Assembly (NCBI GenBank): GCA_027625915.1
Contig: JANTQA010000032.1
Span: forward strand, 558,001-622,000
DNA: 64,000 nucleotides
DNA from: Anaeramoeba flamelloides
Lineage: Eukaryota; Metamonada; Anaeramoebidae
Reading direction: 5' to 3'
A program made the translations under genes and the position numbers. Numbering within the stretch: the stretch's first letter is position 1; every line of letters starts with the position of its first letter. Positions 57,229 to 64,000 of this stretch are shown piece by piece. The notes beneath the pieces were generated by a model. It did not search any database. It was not told where the DNA came from and saw only the letters and a list, made by a program, of their open reading frames with translations.

Positions 57229-60200
57229 TTATAAAAATATTGGCATTGAAACCCTTGGTGGTGTTTCTCTTTCCTCATCTGGGACTGCTGAAAATATTTT
57301 GTAATTTCGATTTAATTTATCATCTAGTATCAATATTGATGCAACATTTCCACTTCTATTCAGAGTAATTATAAATAATAAATTAATATTCAAAAAAAAA
57401 TAATAATTGATTTACAAACAAATTGAAACAAAAATAAAATTTAAGCAAATACAATTTAATTTTAGAATTAAATATTCAGATATTGATCAAACGAGCAAAA
57501 ATATTACAATTAACATATACAATTTTTTTGGTACAAATTTGAAAATTATATATTTTGTCTCTATTTGGGGGTTGATATTTTTAAAAAAAGTTCCAAGTAT
57601 AACCGAGAAGAATTCAGAAAATAACTTTAAGGAAAATAGAATTTAGCGAACTTGATTTTTATTTTACGAAGAAAGAAATTTAAATTATCTAACTTTTCCA
57701 TTTTAGAAACTGTTTTTTTTCAATAGTAAAATTTAAATCGAATCTCAATGGAGAAAACCCATTCAATATAGTCTATCTTTAAATAAGCATATAAAAAAAA
57801 AGGATAATAAATCTGGGTCAGATGTTATAAAAGGTTTTTAGTTGAAAAAATGAATAAAAAATTCAAAATAGAAGAATTTGCTAAAAGTTCAAAAATAAAA
57901 TAGCAAATAAATGTAAAAGGTCTTGAATCCCTTTTTTGATCTCGTATCAAATTTATCTGATTCTTCTTGTTCAAAATCAAAGGGAAATTACAAAGAAATT
58001 TAATTCAAGTTTCCAGAGAAAATTAAACAAAATCCAATCCTAAATTAACTTGAATCTAGAAATACTGTATTTGAAAAAGCATTCAGATCTCCAAAACTTA
58101 CAAGTTTAAAAATTTTGAGCTTTTGAAAAAAACTGAGAAAATTTCGAACATCTAAATTATTTTTAATTTTGTTTTTATGACGAATCAACTATTAATAATT
58201 ATCAGATTATTATTGTTTCTATAAAATATACTAATGAAACTAACATATTTATTAAATGTTGAAAAAAAAATTAATAATTTTATTTCAAAATTCCACTTTA
58301 AAATTAAATAAAAAATACAAAATGAATTGTAATGAATAAGAAAAAAAGTAATTATTTTAATAATAATTATTAAAATCAGGGAAATATAAAATTAAAATAA
58401 TTTAAATGACAAAATACTAATGAATTTTATATCAATTATAATTTCATTTTCAAAATAGAATACGTAATAGATTAATCTTCTTTAAATTTTTGTTTAAAAG
58501 TAAAAAGTTTTATAAATTTCAAAAATTCTATTTTGAGAAGAAAAGTCCAGAAAATTTTCAACGTTTTTAAAATTGATAAAATCATTATTATTGTTTACAA
58601 ACAACATATTTATTGAGAGAAAAATATTTGTTCGCTTGAAAAAAAAAAAAAAAACAATCTTTTTATTAAATAGATATGTTTTGTGAAAGAGGAACTTATT
58701 AAATCATCAGAAAGTTTGTTATTAAATAAAAAACTTTTGTGGGTTCCAAAATAATTTAGAATTAATTAATCTATTGAGCTATTTTTTTTTTTTTGATTTT
58801 CAAATTTTTTGCTTTCTTAATTCTTGTTCTAAATGTAAATTTTTAAAATTTTAAAATGAAAAAACCCATCATTTTTTTCATAGAAATATGAATTATTGCT
58901 TGTTAACAAATACTTCTTAACAAATAATCTTGATTATTGTTGTTTTTGAAAATTGAAATAAAAAAATTTTTAAATTTTCATTTCCAAAATATAATTATGT
59001 TAATGAATTTTTTTTTATTTTTGAAAAATGTAATGAATTTTTTTTAGGAGGAATAGTAACATTCTTCGAATGAACTTTTCAATATAATAATCATTATTTG
59101 AGGTTATTTTAGTGAGAAATTTTCCTTTCCCTTTTGAAGATATCTTGATACATCTTTCTTTGTTTCTTAATTTTTGTAAGAATTTTTGTTTGATAATGGT
59201 ATCGAAATTTCATTTTAAATTACTTTAAAAAAAATTAAATTACTTTAAAAAAAATTAAATTACTTTAAAAAAATTTAAATTATTAAAATTAAACTTTGTT
59301 TCTGTCAAAGTGACACAACATTTTTTTTCAAATATCAATTATTTTTTTATAATTGTCCTTTGAAGAACAAATAGGAAATAAGTAGAATAAGAGACTTCAA
59401 AGGATAGTTGATATCCATATGAAATAAAAATAATAAATCAATAGATTTTCTTAAAAATTAAAAAGACTCAAATTCTTAGGTCTCCATTGAGAAAAAGCAA
59501 CAAGGCTCATTTTGATCTTTAATTGAAGATCAAAGAAAATTCCAATTAAAATCAATACAATTTCTCTAAAATTATTCTCACTGTTTCAGTAACATTGGAA
59601 TAACATGTTTTTACCAAGTGACTAGAGATCTTGCAATAAAAAAAAAATAGAAAAAAACAAAACAGAAAAATGTAATAAAAAGCAAAAAATGATTTTGATT
59701 TTGAAATTTCCAAAAAAGAAATTTTTTCTAATATCCATTGAAACACTTTAAACTTATGTGATTAACTCCCTACAACTCCCCCCCCTTGACTAGAAAATGG
59801 TTTTTATTAATTAAATTACTAAGGGTATGTTAATATAATTTTTTCAATATTTTACAAAAAAAAAAAAAAAAAAAAAAAAAATAAGAAAATTTTTTTTTGA
59901 ATGAAAATTACCGATAAAAATAATTGGGAGCACTCCAAATTGTAACTAAATTTTCTTCACCATAAGAATAGCGATAGCCTTCCTGTACAATCTGATGGGC
60001 CCTACAAACTAAAGATAGATCATTAATGTTATTAAATTCATTTGTAACTTTTTTTCCAAATAACCATCCTGCTCCACGTGGTGAAGTTGCCCATCCTTCA
60101 ATTTCTTCTGGATCCGACCAGACCAAATCACAAAATGCCCCTTCATGTGGAACTTCATCCATTCTATTAATTGCCCTTATTTGATCAATTGTTCTTATTT

Positions 60201-60371
60201 CTAAATGATGAGAGAAAAAAAATGCACAGATTCGGAAATAATTGAAATGTAAATGATTGAGAAAAAATTTATAAAAATATGAATTTAAAGTTATACAAAA
60301 AAAAAGAAAAAAATTAATAATTTACCTGGTGATAAACCTCCATGTACACATAGAATTGTTTGATCAATAAT
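57229..60371 (-). CDS. PPP6C: PP6-type Ser/Thr phosphatase catalytic subunit, 3' part (3 exons, partial)
   Basis: Three exons join in phase: 60371-60326 ([15 protein letters not shown]), 60200-59912 ([66 protein letters not shown]) and 57355-57229 ([35 protein letters not shown], stop). Junctions are GT...AG, with introns of 125 bp and 2.56 kb. The metal-ligand His residues (VHGG, RAHQ) are present. [12 protein letters not shown], GWLFGxKVTNEF and AVPDxERxxPPR are PP6-like rather than PP2A- or PP4-like. Two oddities are [11 protein letters not shown] where the family has YCYRCGN, and a PIFL end in place of YFL (the methylated terminal Leu is kept). About 165 N-terminal residues, with GDxHG, GDxVDRG and GNHE, are not found up to 64000, so the first exons lie beyond the window or the gene is truncated. 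Direct repeats flank the two upstream exons. Confidence 0.88.
59219..59280. repeat. 20-bp tandem repeat, three units
   Basis: Unit TACTTTAAAAAAAATTAAAT three times, the last with one change, directly before the direct repeat at 59285. Confidence 0.93.
59285..59800 (+). repeat. Direct repeat, left copy (PP6 intron)
   Basis: Shares a long, collinear match with 60908-61440. Common words are TTTCTGTCAAAGTGACACAA, TCAAATATCAATTATTTTTT, AAAAAGACTCAAATTCTTAG, GTCTCCATTGAGAAAAAGCA, ACAAGGCTCATTTTGATCTT, TAATTGAAGATC, GAATAACATGTTTT and TCTAATATCCATT. It lies in the intron between the last two PP6 exons. Confidence 0.88.
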
Positions 60372-60907
60372 CTATTAAAAATATTTGAAATATAATACAA
60401 TAAAAAAAAAATAATCGAGAATTTTGAAATTTAGAATTTTTTTATATGAAATTTAAAATATTAAATAAAATTGTTTTTTATCTAATACACAAATATGTAT
60501 TTTTTGAGGTATCATTTGATTAATATCAATATTCCTTTTTAAATTTAAAAATAATTTTTAATATATTTTCTGAAAAAAAAAAAATAAATATTATTTTTTT
60601 TCTTTGGTTTTTTTGAATGTCATTTCTCTGAATTTTTTGATTTTTAACAAATTTTATCTTTAGCAATTATTTTTTTTTGCAAAATAAAAATTTGTCCATT
60701 TTACAAGATTTCAAATTCATTAAAGTTAATTCAATTTATTTTGATTTAATTATTTAAATTCCATTTACAAGTATATTAATTTCCAATCAAATGTTTTATC
60801 CAATTGTTTGAGTTTATTCATTTATTTCTTCTTCTTCTTCTACGACTACTACTACTTCTTTTTTTTTTATTGTTGATTTTTTGAAAATAAAATTAACAAT
60901 TATCAAC

Positions 60908-61440
60908 TTTTTTTCTGTCAAAGTGACACAACATTTTTTTTCAAATATCAATTATTTTTTATAATTATCCTTTGAAGAACGAATAAAAAAATAAGTAGTT
61001 TAATACACGTCAGAGAATAGTGGATATACTTCAGAAATCAAACTAGTAAATCAATATATTTTCTTAAAAATTAAAAAGACTCAAATTCTTAGGTCTCCAT
61101 TGAGAAAAAGCAACAAGGCTCATTTTGATCTTTAATTGAAGATCCAAAGAAAATTCCAATTAAAATCAATATGACTTCTCTACAATCATTTTTACTGTTT
61201 CAATAACACTAGAATAACATGTTTTACTTAGTGGCTAGAATTCTTGTTTCTAAAAACAAAAATTGTAAACGAATTAAGTATCAAAAAAAAAATCGGAAGA
61301 AAAAGAAAAAAGCAAAATGAGAAAAAATGATTTTGAAATTTCCCAAAATAAATTTTTTCTTCTAATATCCATTCAAACCTTCAAACACATATAATTCATC
61401 ACTCTGAAACTGGGGACTTTAACTGGAAAATGGTTTATAA
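60908..61440 (+). repeat. Direct repeat, right copy
   Basis: Second copy of the 59285-59800 repeat in the same orientation, estimated by eye at 85-90% identity with small indels. The two copies flank PP6 exons 60371-60326 and 60200-59912. Confidence 0.88.
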
Positions 61441-61657
61441 TTCTGCCTTTGAAATAAAATATTTTTGGAAAATATTTAACCTCTTAAGATTGTTATTACC
61501 AGTGAGTTTACAGGTTTTATTCTAATGTATTCTTATCTAAAAAAAATTTTTAATTTTGAGATCAAAATCATTTTTTCGAATTTAATATTTTTGTTTTTTT
61601 TTTTTCTTTTTTTTTCGTTTATTTTTTTCTTTATTTTTGATACTTTTTTTTTTTCAG

Positions 61658-61716
61658 ATCCTCAAGTTGGAAAAAGTCAAAAAAAGATCTTCGATACACA
61701 AATAAAAATTAAATAA
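61658..61716 (+). CDS. Possible short terminal exon, unrecognised
   Basis: After a long T-rich tract ending TTTTTTTTTTCAG, a 59-nt stretch encodes DPQVGKSQKKIFDTQIKIK and a TAA stop if the first codon is completed by a G from an upstream exon. Composition is more coding-like than the surroundings and the acceptor is strong. No partner exon was found on the plus strand and it would be antisense to the PP6 intron, so this is a weak call. Confidence 0.2.
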
Positions 61717-62269
61717 ATTTATACAATGTAATGTCTTTTAAAATTCAGTTATTTGCTTATTATCCAAAAAATCTTGTTTGCCGATTTTCAGTGAAAGTTC
61801 AGTAGTAAAAAATCTGTAAAGCTCTTTTCAAAAATTGTGATTCACTTTTTTTTAAAGTTTTTGGTTTTATTTTTTTTAATTTTTAAAATATCAGTCTTTT
61901 TATGTATTTAGAATAAATTAAAAATTGGATTATTAATAAGATTTAAACATAGGTTGTTATTGAATACTAAAGAATGAATATGTATTTTTTTTTCAAATTG
62001 TTATTTTAGAGAGTAGCAATTTTTAAAATATAGTTGTTGTTAAATTGCATTTTTTTGATGAGATAAAGATTTTAGTAATTGAAAGTTGAGAATGAAGTGC
62101 TTGTAATAAAAATTAATTCATAGATATTAAAAAGATTCAATACTCTTCAAATAAACTAGAATTCAAATTATTTGTCATCTAAAAGAATAATAGTACTATA
62201 TTTTGCTGAATTTTGGAAATAATATTGATTTTTCGAGATATATTTTCAAACTAAACTAAAATTCAAAAT

Positions 62270-62810
62270 TTTCCACACAGTTAAAACGGTACAAATAATC
62301 ACAATAATGCAATTTTATTAATATTGGAGATAATTTTAATTTTTGTAAAATAAGAAAATCATTTTTTCATCTTTTAGTTTTTTGTTTTCATTTCATTTTT
62401 TGTATTATGAAACTTGTTTCGTTCGATCAAAAATTTTTTCATCAATTGGTTTTAGGTTAAAGTTGAGTTGTTCAAAATCGAAGAACTCAAATAAAATTAG
62501 TTGGTGGTATCTAAACCCTTTGATCGATCAATATTCCTAATAGAATTTCAACAAATTTACCAATGTATTTTTTTTGTTTTGCTGTCTCCAAAATTTTTAA
62601 CACACCGATAATTTATTTATATTAATAATTATTTGATTTTTGTTTTGTGAGTATTGTAATTTATAAATAAAGTGTTAACATTTCAATTAACGAATGGTTC
62701 TAATTTGGTATTTCTTCTTGAATTGATTAAATAAGTATTTTTTTTTCACAAATCGAATTTTGGAATATGTTAAAAATTTTGAATTAGGGTTTATATTAAC
62801 ATTTTTTATT
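62270..62810 (-). repeat. Dispersed GATCGATCAA element, reverse copy
   Basis: On the plus strand it reads AATCACAATAATGCAATTTT, TTTCGTTCGATCAAAAATTT, GGTTAAAGTTGAGTTGTTC, GAAGAACTCAAATAAAATTA, GTTGGTGGTATCTAAACCC, TTTGATCGATCAATATTCC, AATTTCAACAAATTTACC, CAAAATTTTTAACACACC and TTAAAAATTTTGAATTAGGG: the reverse complement order of 55760-56345. Confidence 0.75.
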
Positions 62811-63469
62811 TTTTTTGTTTTCAAATTAACCAATAGTTTTCATTAGGTAGATAATTTTGAAAAAATTATTGATATTAGGGAAATCCATCAATTTAATTTT
62901 TTAGGTAAAAAATGAGATTATCGGGTGTTCAGTTGATTATCGCGAATTTGTATTTTTTACACTACTTTACATTATTTTAATAAATTTTATAATTATTTCT
63001 GAAAATATCATTATCAACTCAAAAAAATAAGATTTAAATTTGTTATCTTTCCAAAAAATCTAAATAATCAAGCATCTATTAAGATATTTTTAGTGTTGTT
63101 TAATCCTTATTAAATTTTTAAATCATTTTTTTTTCAGGTTTTGAAGAATACATTACAACTAAAATTTGTCTTAATTTTTTACAACATTTTTTTTGGTTAA
63201 TGAGAATTTGTAGATTATCATGATTTTTTCATATAGCTGTTTTAAAAAAGTATGGAAAAAAGTTTTAAAAAGTGTAGATCAAACTGTTTGATTAAATCTT
63301 TGGGTAATTTCATTCACATACTTTTAAAAAAGTGAGCAACGAAAGTTTTAAACAGCGATATTTTCCAAAATATTTCTTAATTTCAGTAAAAAAACAAAAA
63401 ATTGTGATAAACCACAAAGTTTTGAAAAGATCATTTCTGAATTCATTTATTGGATTGTTATTAAAATCC

Positions 63470-64000
63470 TCATATTGATGATTATCCCTATTAAGTTACA
63501 ATTTATTGATTTTAACTAGAAATAAAAATAAAATTAGTTAAGGGACTAATCTCTATTAAATTTTTTTACCTAAATTTAACAAAGATTAAGAAAAATTTTT
63601 TGCCAATTAGTTGGATTTGAAAACCTTGTTTATTTTCAATATTAAACATATTTCTTGTTAATGAATCCTTATTTAGAAATTGGTCAATGTAAAAATAATA
63701 GAGACTAGCCCCTTAATGGTATCTAACCTTTGATCAACAAATATCCAGTATAAGAATTTCAACAAATTTATCAATCCTTTTTTTGTTGTTGTTGCTCACT
63801 CCAAAATTTTTAACATAATATTTATTTGTTTTTTGGGTTTTTAATTATTTATTTTTTGTTTTGATGAGTCATATATAAATAATAAATAATTGATAATATT
63901 CCATAAGTAAGAGTTCTAATTTAATATTTTATATATAATTTATTTAATAAGATATTTTTTTTCAAAAATTAAATTTTGGTGTGATTAAAAATTTTGAATT
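63470..64000 (-). repeat. Dispersed GATCGATCAA element, copy cut by the window edge
   Basis: Shares AATGGTATCTAACCTTTGAT, AATTTCAACAAATTTATCAA, CTCCAAAATTTTTAACAT and the terminal TTAAAAATTTTGAATT with the copy at 62270-62810. The window ends inside it. Confidence 0.6.

Larger units (their letters stand above)
60372..64000. other. PP6 5' intron or intergenic DNA, repeat-filled
   Basis: No PP6 upstream exon is visible on the minus strand up to the window end. It holds the second direct-repeat copy (60908-61440), a possible small plus-strand exon (61658-61716) and two minus-strand GATCGATCAA elements (62270-62810 and 63470-64000). Confidence 0.5.

Overview
The window is nuclear DNA of a very AT-rich, intron-bearing unicellular eukaryote. 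Evidence: GT...AG introns with A+T-rich consensus, a eukaryotic eEF2 carrying the diphthamide motif, a prenylated Rab GTPase, PP2A-type phosphatase subunits, Asn/Gln/Thr homopolymer runs, and many long A/T tracts. TAA ends every confirmed gene. I cannot fix the lineage from sequence alone; an amoebozoan-like or Anaeramoeba-like protist would fit.

Eight protein genes can be supported. They are the PP2A scaffold (A) subunit (+, 5 exons, 7043-11787); a DUF2415/C2A9.03-type WD40 protein (+, 16069-17670); an unrecognised Asn/Thr/Gln-rich protein with repeated short LLSxLK motifs (-, 23155-24381); a small RGG-box plus PH-domain protein (-, 2 exons, 28596-29498); a PELP1/Rix1-like 60S-assembly factor (-, 33413-35836); eEF2 (+, 40237-42762); a Rab-family GTPase (-, 5 exons, 47917-52122, including a 3.2 kb intron); and the 3' part of a PP6-type phosphatase catalytic subunit (-, 3 exons, 57229-60371, 5' exons not found). 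The multi-exon models were rebuilt by joining exons in phase and comparing the result with the family pattern. A truncated inverted duplicate of PP2A-A exons 1-2 lies at 2482-3102.

The rest, well over two thirds of the window, is AT-rich intergenic and intronic DNA built largely from small non-coding dispersed repeats. These are: a palindromic Tc1/mariner-like MITE with TA duplications (9639-9836, 31044-31240, 55142-55304, relic near 10428); a larger foldback element (9149-10330 and 46442-47030), one copy of which has the MITE nested in its loop inside a PP2A-A intron; a compound 'GTTAGG' element carrying about 65-bp hairpin modules (at least ten copies); a roughly 0.5 kb element with a GATCGATCAA core (about six copies); and several single foldbacks. 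I see no tRNA, rRNA, CRISPR array, LTR element or recognisable transposase gene.

The genes do not form an operon. By theme, two belong to PP2A-family phosphatase holoenzymes (PP2A-A, PP6C), two to ribosome assembly or translation (PELP1-like, eEF2), and one to membrane traffic (Rab).
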